Source: Pseudopithomyces maydicus
Lineage: Eukaryota; Ascomycota; Dothideomycetes; Pleosporales; Didymosphaeriaceae
Reading direction: 5' to 3'
Assembly: GCA_026873275.1 (NCBI GenBank)
Contig: JANTUC010000012.1
Span: forward strand, 516,001 to 580,000
DNA length: 64,000 nt
The notes under the pieces were generated by a model. It was not told where the DNA came from. It ran no database searches and saw only the letters and a program-made list of their open reading frames with translations. The translations under genes were made by a program, and so were the position numbers. This document shows positions 1 to 10,579 of this stretch, one piece after another (position 1 is the first letter of the stretch; each line of letters starts with the position of its first letter).

Positions 1-736
1 AAAGATCAACCAGCCACGATCCAGGTCCTTGAACCTGAATGTCGTTCCGGCCCCAGATATGCGCTGTCGGGATTTGAATACGATGTTTGTCCAGCACAGG
101 GTCGAGAAACCTTGAGAATTCTCCGCCCTGGGTCTCCGGAGCGCTGCACAAGAAGATGGCGCATTTAAATGGTGGAGTAACCAGCGTGTGCATAGAATCT
201 GCTTTTCTCAGCTGCCGAATCATATACGATGCGACAAACCCTGCGGCCTGCGAGAATGCCATCACGCCATCGAACGACTCTGATTCTTCCATGTAGGCAT
301 CGAACTCGTTCAAGGCATCGAGCGTATTCTGTGCATTTCCTTCATCTATCCAGGATAGGAAAGTGTCGTTTGTCTCCGGTGCAAGTATCTCCATGCCTGT
401 AATCCCGACTCAGCACTAGAGCTATTGAGTCCACTCTGACGTGGGGAGTGTGATTGGTAGGGTGGGCGCGACATGCTTCATACCTGGTGCTGGCTCGCAT
501 TCAAAACTCGCATCGAGAAACTCGTACGTGTGTTCCGGGCCGAGTTTGTGCCTCAAGGCAGCTGTGAATCGGGTTAGTGATCTGTCCTGGGAGGAACAAT
601 CGACGCGTGTACTGGACCTGTTTGGATCTCGAAAATCTGCAGTCAAGTAGTCAGACAGGATTTGGTCATTGCCGAAATCCATCGAGAATCTCACCTGACT
701 ATTAGTCCCTTTGCCATGTAAGCAGAGAAATCTCAT
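1..736 (-). CDS. FSH1-type serine hydrolase, partial (runs off left edge)
   Basis: The minus-strand product starts MRFLCLHGKGTN, the hallmark N-terminus of the fungal FSH1 alpha/beta hydrolases (family of yeast Fsh1 and of the CtnB/LovG-like hydrolases of polyketide clusters). A second exon reads GVMAFSQAAGF, the nucleophile elbow with the catalytic Ser (about 258 on the plus strand). It continues with FLCSAPE and IPTAHIWGRND, the strand carrying the catalytic Asp, before the window ends; the His is off the edge. I chose the ATG at 736 rather than the in-frame one at 751 because it sits directly before the conserved start. An intron lies near 398-440 (GTCAG...TTACAG), but its phase does not join the two reading frames exactly, so the junction is unresolved. 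It is divergent from the P450, which suggests co-regulation. Substrate unknown; family confident. Confidence 0.85.
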
Positions 737-1180
737 TTTACCGAGAAGCAACGGTCGATCGGTGCAAGGACGGAACGAGCTGTGGATGCTGAAGAGTGCA
801 AGATGGCCGGTTTCCCACCCTACACATGCACCAGCACAATGCTTGGGTGGGGCGGCTCTTGACGGGTTTCTCCCGACATGCAGGGATTGAGATTGTAGTG
901 GGTTGCACCGTTACACGTAGGATTGGCCTGCTGCAAACCCCTGCATCGGTTACGGCGTGGTTCATCGGCGTCTGTGATGCATAGCCCCGCTCACGTACCC
1001 TGCCGCATGGCGTAGCATCTCAATCACCACATCCCCACACCAATGGACTGTCTGAGCATTGCCAGCGGTAGTTTCATCCAGAATAACTGGTGAAAACATC
1101 TGTCCTCCAATCAAGGTGATACCAGATTCAAGGGCGCTGCAAGACGACTGTTGATTTAGACATCTCGTGCGATACTGGAG
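737..1180. promoter_or_regulatory. shared divergent promoter, FSH1 hydrolase / P450
   Basis: This 444 bp gap separates the start codons of two divergently transcribed genes and must hold both promoters. Short open frames here have no family features. Several CGG triplets occur around 945-970, the half-site used by Zn2Cys6 regulators, but I see no clear paired site. Regulatory role is inferred from position only. Confidence 0.45.
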
Positions 1181-2853
1181 ATGGGCAATTCAGCTGACAA
1201 TGTCACTTTGGAGGGGAGCTTATTCGGAATATTCTCGACCTTCCAATGGTTCCTTCTCTTTTGGCTGCTTTGGATCAGCACCGTCGTAATCAGAGCAAAC
1301 TCCAAAGCGAACAGACAGGCCAAATTGGGAGCACGCGCTCCCTCGGTGCCTTCCAGCCTACCGCTCGGTACGATATGCTTGCATAGATTGATTTTTCCCA
1401 AGTTCAAAGCCTCTAACATAAGGTTAAAATATAGGCTTCGGCGTGCTGTCGCAGTTGGTTCGAAATCTGCGTACCAACACAGTCCTTGAGTGGACGCAAA
1501 GCACTCTAAATGTCCCAGGGCGGACCGTGGAGCTCAATCTGCCCGGTGCAACGATGGTCATGACCGACAACGTGGAAAACATCCGCGCCATGATGTCTAC
1601 ACAGGTATTCCCAGTCGCCTTACTGTAGAAACTCAGCTAAGCAACCCTAGTTTACTGATTTCGGGAAAGGCGAGATTTACCGCAAAATTTGGAGCAGTCT
1701 GATGAGAAATTCTATTCTGACCACCGATGGCGAAGCCTGGCAGGCTAATCGGGACCACCTCGTTGCCCACGTAGCGAAAATTCGTCTCACTGACTACGCT
1801 GTCACGGAGAAACATACCCAAATACTGGTTCGAGTTCTTTTGGATGGACAGCCTCACGACACCCTTGATCTGCTGAATCGGTTCGCTATCGATGTCGTGT
1901 CTGATATTTTCTATGGGACCTCAACCGATACGCTTCTCAGCAACGACCAGAGTCTGCGCGATGCAATACAACAGCACAAGAATAGAAATACATGGAGGAA
2001 CATCCTGAGTGGGGTTGGGGCCATGCTTCCACCGGATGGTAAGGCGTACGAGACAATCGATAGCTATCTCGAGAATGTTGTACGCAATTTTTCCCCTGGA
2101 GATTCGGACAGTTCTGAGGAGCGAGAAAGAAAAGCGCAATCGTTGTTGGGTGTTCTTTCCACGCAGGGGCTCCCAAAAAGCGTCCTGAAGGATGCAATCA
2201 TATCCGTCATTGTGGGAGGTAGGGACTCCGTTGCTATTATCATAACATGGGCACTCTACGAGCTGGTACGACACCCAGAATTGCAACGCGAGCTTCGTGC
2301 GGAAATCTCAGGGGCGCTTGGATCTAGAGCACCCGGCGCAGCGCAGCTTGAAGACCTGGAGCTTTTAAACAGCGTCGTGTTAGAGACTATGCGTCTGCAC
2401 ACATCGGTGGGAGTGAATACGCGCACCGCGCTTAAAGACACCTCGCTCCCTACTGGAGGTGGCCCAGCAGGCACATCTCCAGTAGGGATCTTGGCAGGAA
2501 CAACGGTCATCATGGGTCTCGACAGTGTACATCGGCGCACCGATTTATATGGCCCTGATGCGAACGAGTATAACCCTCATCGTTGGGATAACCGCAAACC
2601 GGATACGTGGTCATATTTCCCGTTCAATCGCGGGCCGCGATCGTGTCTGGGAAAAAGCATGGCAACTATGGAGGTAAAATTCACTTTGTGCAGGATACTG
2701 CAGGCTTTCGGTTCGATTGAGCTTGTGGAGAAGGTCGGAGGCGACGTGGTGTCCGTGGACGTGAGGAATAGCTTGCCGATGAAAACGAAGCTGGCATTCA
2801 ACACGAAACCTGCAGAGGTAGTCTGGCTTCGGTTCAAAGAGCAGAGACAGTAG
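1181..2853 (+). CDS. cytochrome P450 monooxygenase, CYP52-like
   Basis: Three exons: 1181-1367, 1435-1604 and 1651-2853. Intron 1 (1368-1434) has donor GTACGA and a CTCTAACAT branch site; intron 2 is 1605-1650. Residues about 13-37 form an N-terminal membrane anchor, followed by a basic/proline hinge. Exon 2 has the pre-helix segment typical of CYP52-like alkane/fatty-acid hydroxylases (LRTNTVLEWTQ). The I-helix oxygen motif is GGRDS, the K-helix ExxR is ETMRLH, and the heme loop is FNRGPRSCLG with the Cys ligand. Length (about 500 residues) is normal and all key residues are present. It is an ER-bound monooxygenase needing a P450 reductase. The family hydroxylates alkyl chains; the true substrate is unknown. 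Pairing with an FSH1 hydrolase hints at a secondary-metabolite or lipid-modifying role (inference). Confidence 0.92.
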
Positions 2854-3452
2854 GACGTGGACATCTATACCTTATCGAGAAGAGGCAAGTACGATGCCAA
2901 TGAAATCGATTTTCTGTGATGAGCTAGGTCCATTGCTAGGGGCAAGAACTCCGGTCCACCTTAAACTTGAATTACTCGGAAGCGGGCATGGGGGCTGACA
3001 TGTTCCACGCAACACCAGAAGCATACCGCGCCTTCTTTGGAACCTAGCGAAGCACCTGGTGATAGTAAGTTATCGAGGTATTCAGATAGGAGAATGATGG
3101 TGAGGCGGCACCGAGGTAGATATAGCTCGGATGCTTTCACGCCGGATGCCTCCGAAACTAAACCAGAAATAGAATAGGGAGTAGCATCCAATAGCGTCTA
3201 AATTGATCAACCCCACGATTATCCTCGTGCACAGCACGATGAAGCTGCTAAGAGCCCAAATTTAGGGTGTCGGTAGAGTAGGTGTCTGCAACCTGCCCCA
3301 TGCAGCTATTACGATGGCCCTTGGCGATGGAGAACTTCCATGGGTGGTTTGAGAAATCATGCGTGGAAGATCTTTCGATCCCTATATGAGCCCTTCTGCC
3401 CTCGCAATGCTGCAAGTCATCGCCATTCCCTCGTTTCATCCCGGCGGCAAAA
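2854..3452. other. intergenic, P450 terminator and subtilisin promoter
   Basis: About 600 bp between two plus-strand genes. Only short unsupported open frames on the minus strand. No repeat, tRNA or clear TATA element recognised. Confidence 0.5.
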
Positions 3453-6416
3453 ATGAAGCTCGCCCAGTTGCTGGTCGCTTCACTCACCGGCGTATACGCC
3501 GCAGCTAACAGTGCTAATAGCTCGTAAGTACCTATTCTAGGTCCACATAAGTAGCGCGTATATCAAACATAGTCGAGCCTCTAACTCTATAGCAGCGATG
3601 TAGGAGGCCTTGTATCTAATGTGTACATCGCGGAGTTCGCGGATGACGATGTCACTCCGTCCACGTTCTATGCTGCTCTCGAGGCGGAGGGGTTGACTCT
3701 GCAGCACCGGATGGATCTGAGTTTCCGGTTCTTCAAGGGAGTCTCCTTCTCGATCGATCCTACGACTGCTACATCAAGCGCCAACAGCTCAGATGTCATC
3801 ACCCAAATCAAGCACAACTCGGCTGTTGGCGCAGTGTGGCCGGTTAGATCAACAAAGCTGCAAATGCCAGACACAAAGCTACCCTCGGACACCACAAATT
3901 CCACAACACAGCACACCAAGCGTCAGTCCCAGGAAGAGAAGCCATTCTCGCCCCACGTCATGACACAAATCGACAAACTTCACGCGGAAGGCGTAACCGG
4001 AAAAGGTGTCCAGATTGCTGTCATTGACAGCGGCGTTGACTACACCCATCCTGCTCTGGGCGGCTGCTTGGGCGAAGGCTGCCTCGTGACGACCGGTTAC
4101 GATTTCGTAGGCGACAACTTCCGACTCGGTGTGACGGAGCCAGAACCCGACAATGACCCCATGGACGATTGCTTTGGCCATGGTACCCACGTAGCGGGCA
4201 CGATTGCAGCTCAGCTTGAGAAGACCAAGTACGGGTTCTCAGGAGGTGCGCCTGGGGTGCGGCTTGCGGCGTACAGAATCTGGAACTGTATTTCCACCAC
4301 GACAGATGAGATTCAGCTAGCAGCATTCGGTCGCGCTGTAGAGGACGGCGCGGACATCATCTCGTACTCGAATGGCTTCCAGATTGGATGGGCCGGTCAT
4401 GTATTGGCCGTCGTCGCATCACGCATCGCGGCTTCGGGCATTCAATTTGCGATCTCGGAAGGCAATGACGGTGGTCTCGGAATGTTTTATTCTTCCTCTC
4501 CGGCCACAGGGTTCGATGTTACGGGTGTTGGCGCCGTTTCGAACACCAAGTTTCCTGTTCTCCTTCCACGCGGTTCCTACTCGGTCGGAAACTCTACCCC
4601 AACGAGCTTCGGGGTACTGGTGGGTGAACCGAGTTTCACGTCAGATGTCAAGCTTTCTGTATGGTCTGCTGTCGATGCAAACAATGCTTGCACTCCGCTT
4701 CCCAACGGTACAGATCTCAGTGAGAGTATCGTACTTCTGCAGTTCCTCGATGCAAGGGCTACTGGCTGCTATCCTCCAGACCAGGGCAGCAATATTGTAG
4801 CGAAGGGTGGACGGTATATGCTGTACTATGATGGCACCGGAAGTAACTTGTAAGTTTTGGCCTGGATATCTATCTACGTACGGTGTTTCACAGTATTGCT
4901 TTGAAGCCATCGGGCGATCAAAAGCTGTTGAGGGGTCGGTGGGGTATTGAACTACGCTCACGTTTGATAGGACTATGCGGGACGACCCGATCATCTACAC
5001 AGAAGGCATCGAGGGCATCGCCAGAATAGCGCCATATGTTGCTGAGGAATGGTTGTCTCTGCTTCAGCAAGGCAAAACTGTCACTGTAAACATACCTGGC
5101 AACAACGCCAACCTCGAGTTAGAGCAGCTCGATAACAAGGCGACGGGTGGCTTTCTTGCCAATTCATTAACCAGTTGGGGTCCTAGCTGGGAGTTGGGAG
5201 TCAAACCAAATATCGTTACACCGGGCGAGAACATCCTTAGCACCTATTTGACAAGTGGCGGCAGCTATCGAGTTATGACCGGCACCAGCATGGGTGAGTG
5301 CATACGTTTTTTAGATCTGATATCTTGCTGACTGTTATTGCTAGCTGCTCCTCTGGCGGCATCCGCCTTCGCATTGCTAAAAGAAGTGCGGGGCAAACTT
5401 GATCCTCAACGTCTGCGTCGCATTCTGACTTCGACCGCGAAGCCCATCTCTTGGCACGATGGAAAAACGGTTCATACAGATATCCTAGCCCCAGTTCCGC
5501 AGCAAGGATCTGGCATTGTGCAAGTGTGGAATGCCGCTCATACAACCATTGAGATCAGCATTGACAACATCGCGTGGAACGACACTGATCATTTCGTCAA
5601 CAATCGGACTTTCAGCGTGATGAACACTGGAGAACAAAGTGCAGTGTTGGAACTGACTCACCGGAAGGCCGTCACAATGCACACATTGCAAAAAGCAGCT
5701 GACGGTGTCCTGAGACCTGCCTCCTTTCCCAATCCTATTGTCGAAGACTGGGCCGAGCTGGAATTCAGCTCTAGGTAATTCTCTCGGAATGAATATCCCA
5801 CTATCCTCATGCTGACACTTTGACAGCTCGATCACCGTCGCCGCAGGAAAGTCCGTCGACGTAACCGTCACATGCACGCCCCCGCTAACGTCAACGCAAC
5901 CCTGCTCCCTGTATACAGCGGTTATATCGGTATCAGCAACACCGAGAACAGCACCATCGATCTCGTACTTCCCTACATGGGCGTAGCAGGCCGCATGCGT
6001 GACACCCCCGTTCTACTCCCTTCCCTGGTCTACCTCGCCAATTACTATCTTGCCATCCCCGCGAACCAGACCTACACCATCCCACGTCCCGATCCATCGA
6101 ACCCTCCACCTGTCGATGATGGCGATCAGGGTGCCCAGCCCAACGTTTACATGCAGCTGCTCGTCGGCAGTGCTCAGGTGCGCATCGATGTGCTGCGCGG
6201 AGACAAGGTAGTTGGCGCTTTGGCAGGATCACCACAGGTTTACCTGCCGAGGGGGAGTCGAGGGTTTTCTTCAGTGGACTGATGGCTGATGGAAAGGTTC
6301 TAGAGGAGGGAAGCTATAGATTGAGGGTGAGTGCGTTGAGAATATTTGGGGATGAGGATAAGGAGGAGGACTGGGATGTTGTGGAGACGGTGGATTTTGG
6401 ATTTACGTATGAGTAG
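3453..6416 (+). CDS. secreted subtilisin-like serine protease (PR1C/Vpr type) with two apparent frameshifts
   Basis: The ATG at 3453 begins a signal peptide (MKLAQLLVASLTGVYAA). Exons run 3453-3523, 3596-4851, 4971-5293, 5345-5774 and 5827-6416. The inhibitor-like propeptide is followed by the S8 catalytic domain: Asp in AVIDSGVDYTHP, His in FGHGTHVAGT, Ser in GTSMAAP, which is split by the intron at 5294-5344. A protease-associated insert lies before the Ser, and an Fn3-like C-terminal domain follows. The Fn3 frame breaks twice. At 5879-5883 (CCCCC) one base seems missing, because VTVTCTPP must join ANVNATLLPVYSG. Near 6262-6268 (GGGTTTT) another is missing before the conserved ending that contains LRIFGDEDKEED. 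As written the protein ends early and out of frame. The intron at 4852-4970 is long (119 bp) and may hide a small exon. An extracellular endopeptidase is certain by family; intactness is not. Confidence 0.88.
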
Positions 6417-7771
6417 TCGGCATGTGGAAAGGGAAAGGTATTAGGATTTTTTGTTGGTACACCAATATGTGCGTCGTGTTGGATGTACACAGTAGGTCAA
6501 ATGGCATGAAACCAATCAATCTAGATCTCCATCGGCAAGCAGTTATACCAGTGCCCTACTCAAAAAAGCTTGCGAGGCATCTATTTTCTGCGCAGTCCGA
6601 TTTTTCCTTCGCTGTGATGATACACAACACTCATTTCGACTCTCCTACTGGGACTACATTTAGGTGCATACGTAAATATCGCCGTTTAAGGTGCAAGAGA
6701 TAATATCCTAGTGACACAAAAATGTGACGGGAAGCTTTCCTAGTACGTTTTTATTGTAAATTTCAAAAATAATAGATTTGGGGATTAGAGAGGTGTACAA
6801 ATGGGTTTAAGACAGCCGTCGAGCCATTGGATAATGCCACTAAATAATCATCCTGAGTATATCATGCCTGGAGGTACTTGCGCTACAAAATGACGACCAT
6901 GTACATGTTTTGATGACCATGCAGTGTTCTTGTCTTTATTTCACGAGTTTTCAAGGATTCGCTGCGCTTCTCGTGCGATTGCTATGGCCAATAGCCAGTG
7001 GGGAGTGACCCAGGCCAATCAGACTGTAAACTGGCACACATTTACAAGAAATTGGGCCACTATCCCTAATGTGACCCGACATTTTATTCCCGATAATTTA
7101 TGTTTGTAGTCAACAAACAAATGAAGAGATCCTCCCGAATACGCGAAAATGATAAATAACATTCGGGATCTTGGTGGGGAACCAACACAAATCACGGGTT
7201 GGACCAGGCGAAGCGAGCAGCTCGTCTTACTCGTACATCATTTGTCAGAACGTCATGTTCACCCCTGAACTTACGATTTATGCCATGTATATTGAAACGG
7301 TCGCTTTCTTTGGGTTCGTTGCGCGGCCAGTGAATCTTTACATCGATAACAAAGTGCACACACGAAACGTATCAGGTGAAGTCCGAGAAAAACGTAGGAA
7401 ATACCGATCTGAGATATTTCTACTATGAACGAGACTCTACTCATGTGTTACAGATATCTAAATATCAAGCGTGTGGCTTGGACACTTCGGCTGGCTAAAG
7501 CTGCGCTTCCCTGTGCTCAATAAAAATGAATCGATCGCAACCTCTTTAGGCAGTTCGGCGCTTTTCCAACATAAATTGAGAGTACAATGATGAAACTTGG
7601 CCCCAGAACGTGGGAAGATACGCCTTGTCGCTTCTGGGGGCCTGCTCATTGGGTCTACGAACTCCGGGGCTCTGGCGGCCAAGGCTGAGCGCATTAAATT
7701 TTCCTGTGTGACAATCAGCCAGTCATATTTGCATATATACTGGCTGATCCTTCCTTGCGCTTTTTGAGCTG
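6417..7771. other. AT-rich intergenic region, no gene seen
   Basis: About 1.35 kb. Small open frames at 6422-6703, 6924-7109 and 7171-7428 show no domain, no credible exon joins and no repeats. TATA-like sequence near 7733-7740 lies 30-40 bp before the next ATG and may serve the rhodopsin-domain gene. Confidence 0.5.
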
Positions 7772-9009
7772 ATGGATGCCCCCACAATCGAAGTGCTCAC
7801 CGCGGTTTTGAGTGGTGTCGCGACGCTCGCAGTGATTGCTCGCTTTTGGGCGCGCAAGCTCAAGAAACAGCAATATGGCATCGATGATTGGACGACTCTG
7901 GCTAGTCTGGTATGTAGAAATAAGGTATGAATAGCAGTATCTAGCTGACATAAGATCAGGTGATCATGTGGGCATTGGCTGCAGTTACGTTGAAAGGTAA
8001 TTGTCATTTGGGCGTTACCCACACCCACTAGAGGAAAGCCTCCACCAGGCTGACCACGAAACAGCGAATTCGATTGGTTTATACGATAGCCAGGATTCCA
8101 ACCTTTCCAAGACAGACGAAAATCCCAGAGAGGCAGGCGTGGAAGAGATGATCTCCAAGGTATGGTTCTCGTGCGATAATTACTGAAATAAGGATCTGAT
8201 CCACGTGACGAAGTATAACTTTGTAAAATGCATTCTTCTCATAGCTGGGCTGGGCTCAGTGAAATTAAGTGTCGTGTTTCTGTACCGGAGGGTATTCAAA
8301 GTCGTTCACGCCTTCCACCTATACTCGATCGGTCTTATCGTAGTACTCACGGCATGGACAGTAGGATTTTTAGTCGCCAACATCCTACAGTGCGGCACTA
8401 GAATTTCCGCCCTGTGGACGAGTGCAGAAGATACTATCCGCTATTGCAAGGCGGCAGCACCCGCATCCTACGGCTTTGTTGTTTCTGACATCATCACCGA
8501 TGTCTTTGTGCTGGTTTCACCTATTCCTGTAGTTTGGCATATGCACATAACAACTGCAAGGAAAATCGGTATACTGGGACTCTTTGCATTAGGGACACTG
8601 TAAGTCTTGTGCCTAAAGTTGTACGATGAAATCTCACGCCCAAAGCTCCACCGGGGCAGCCTGTGGCCGCATGTATACTTTTATCGAAGCTCGTCAACGT
8701 AAGTGGATACCCAAGTCCTGCGATCTTCATTTGGCTCACCTCGCTATAGAAGCTAAAACCCCTTGGGGTAAGAGCTCAATGCCTCGGTCTGCCTCATTTC
8801 AACTAACTGCTATAGAAATCGAAAGTGAATTAGCTGTATGGGCTATAATTGAGTTGTCTGTTGCTGTGCTTGCAGCCTCCTTGCCAGTAGTGCGACCGCT
8901 CTTCCAATTTGGGTGGAGCGGAATCGTTTCCTCGACTATACGGTCAGCTCCATCTCGGCCTTCGGAACTAAGAGACACTTCATCATGGCGCAAGATCAAT
9001 ACCGTGTAG
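7772..9009 (+). CDS. fungal rhodopsin-domain integral membrane protein
   Basis: About seven exons. The product starts with a transmembrane helix followed by YGIDDWTTLAS, matching the D-D-W signature of the fungal 'rhodopsin domain' family (loosely PTH11-related seven-helix proteins). Further helices come from exons near 7962-7996, 8206-8599, 8631-8699, a tiny exon at about 8751-8767 (AKTPW), and 8817-9009. The last contains ESELAVWAIIELSVAV, the family's final conserved helix and loop. The first three joins keep frame. The intron ending near 8193 or 8214 has two possible AAG acceptors (33 or 54 bp), and I favour the longer. Ligand and function are unknown; family members are suspected cell-surface sensors. 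The ORF is intact. Confidence 0.8.
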
Positions 9010-9059
9010 ACTCACATCAAATTCAAAGAATACTTTCGCGGCCAGACTTACAATTGCTA

Positions 9060-9679
9060 TCAATTATTGAACACCCCTCTTTCTTCCGCTCCTTGCTGAA
9101 TCACATCCCATAATGATGCCTCAAGCAGCGAATACACCCTCGGGAAGATGGAAGAGACTGCCACATGGACCACGTCTTCCTTCTTGTTTGCGGAAACCAG
9201 CATGACGAATCCTTTCTCCCGAGAGGAATCGTTGTCAGGATCCGCATCAGCATCCGCGTCCATCAGACATCGTTCGACAAGGAATTGCTCAATCGCGACG
9301 CAAGCCATATACCTAGGTATTCCCGCTTGTCGATCGGCTCCCTCGCGCTCAATCCAGTCCAGGAAATGCCTAGTTGTAGCTGTCAATACCTGATAATTAT
9401 GACCCATGGACTACAGTGGGTGAGCACTTACTTGCGCACTTGACCAGAGTGTGCGCCGTCGAGTGTCGGATCTTCCTGGACATTCCAATCGATATGTGGG
9501 AAAAGGTCGCTATCGCCAGTCGCTTCAAGATTCTGTCGAGTTCGCTTTTTGATGTGCTCTACTACGCGGGTCCATTCTTCATTATTTTGGTAGGTCAACC
9601 GATAGATGATAAAACCCAACTTTACGTCAGGATGTTTTGACAATTGCTCCCTTAGAGCAATGCAGTCCTGGTCCGGCAT
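9060..9679 (-). CDS. conserved fungal hypothetical protein
   Basis: Two exons, 9679-9432 and 9369-9060, around an intron at 9370-9431 (GTAAGT...CAACTAG) that joins frames exactly. The product (about 185 residues) starts MPDQDC and contains LGFIIYRLTYQNNEEWTRVV, later DWNVQEDPTLDGA and VRKHFLDWIERE. This pattern is familiar from uncharacterised, often expanded ascomycete families in which a G-[FY]-x-[IV]-Y-R-[LT]-x-Y strand is followed by a W and a charged helix. No signal peptide, membrane segment or catalytic motif is visible. The reading frame is open upstream to 9958, but the 9679 ATG starts the conserved part. Convergent with the rhodopsin-domain gene, 50 bp apart. Function unknown. Confidence 0.7.
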
Positions 9680-10579
9680 GATGTGTATTGAGGGCGGGTT
9701 GTAAAGAAATGTCGTCGCAGGTGGATGATAGATTGAGTAATATCGTTGCGGGTGGGCGCTGGTACCAGTGGAGCCCCACCTTAAACAGGCTATAAATATC
9801 AGAGGATATTTAGGTGCGACGAGGTGTGGATAGCCACGTGACATAGGCCACCCCACCCTGGGGCCAAATTTCATGCTTGGCATCCCGTAAGATCGGACTT
9901 CTTCGTGCTGTGCCGCAATGCTACACCGGACTCGGGACCAACATGCGTTTTTAAACACTGTTGGAAGCGGCTGAAGGGTTTTTCTCCATTTTTTTAGGGT
10001 ACCTAAGTATCAAGATGCTGACCGGTCTGCTGCGAAGGCTAAAATACTTTGATCTTAATGTGGACCCAACGCTTCACTGATTCCATTGTTACTTGAACAA
10101 TCAAATAAGAAATCCAAAGAATTTTCGGGTCCAAAGAGAATGGCGTTAAAAAATCAACGCATAGCGCCAATATTAACACCTGTGCAAAGAGCCCTGAGCA
10201 CAATGTCTATGCAATCGATTTGTCTGATAGATGAATTTTATGCTCCTGAGGTATTACTAGCAATCCTTGTATGGTGTGAGACGCTATTTATGTCTTGATA
10301 AGTCGGCCTGATACTTCCTCCACTTTATCCTAACTGGGAATGAATTTATGTGGAGTTAGTGTAGACTGCGGTACAAACGATCTTACCCCAATGTCCGGCA
10401 TCTCAGCATACGCCCGAGGAGCATGGCATAGACCAAGAACATTGGATATAAATGATAACATCTAACTGTCTGAGTATTATATTAGATACTGATATCGCAT
10501 TTGATCAGAATACTATTCTACAACTGTCCTTTTTGTCTTCTACCACGCTCGTTACTGATATTGCAATTCACTGTACATA
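9680..10579. other. intergenic, divergent promoters
   Basis: 900 bp between divergent genes. It becomes AT-rich after 9960. A TATAAATA string lies near 9790. The open frame at 10086-10298 has no recognisable features. Nothing else seen. Confidence 0.45.

Noticed and set aside
5827..6416. Subtilisin as a true pseudogene
   Set aside because: Both breaks are single-base losses at homopolymers, like those in Kin28 and other conserved genes, and the catalytic triad is intact; artefact is the simpler reading, though not proven.
6417..7771. RIP-degraded transposon in the AT-rich gap
   Set aside because: No reverse transcriptase, transposase or terminal repeat trace could be read; AT richness alone is not enough.
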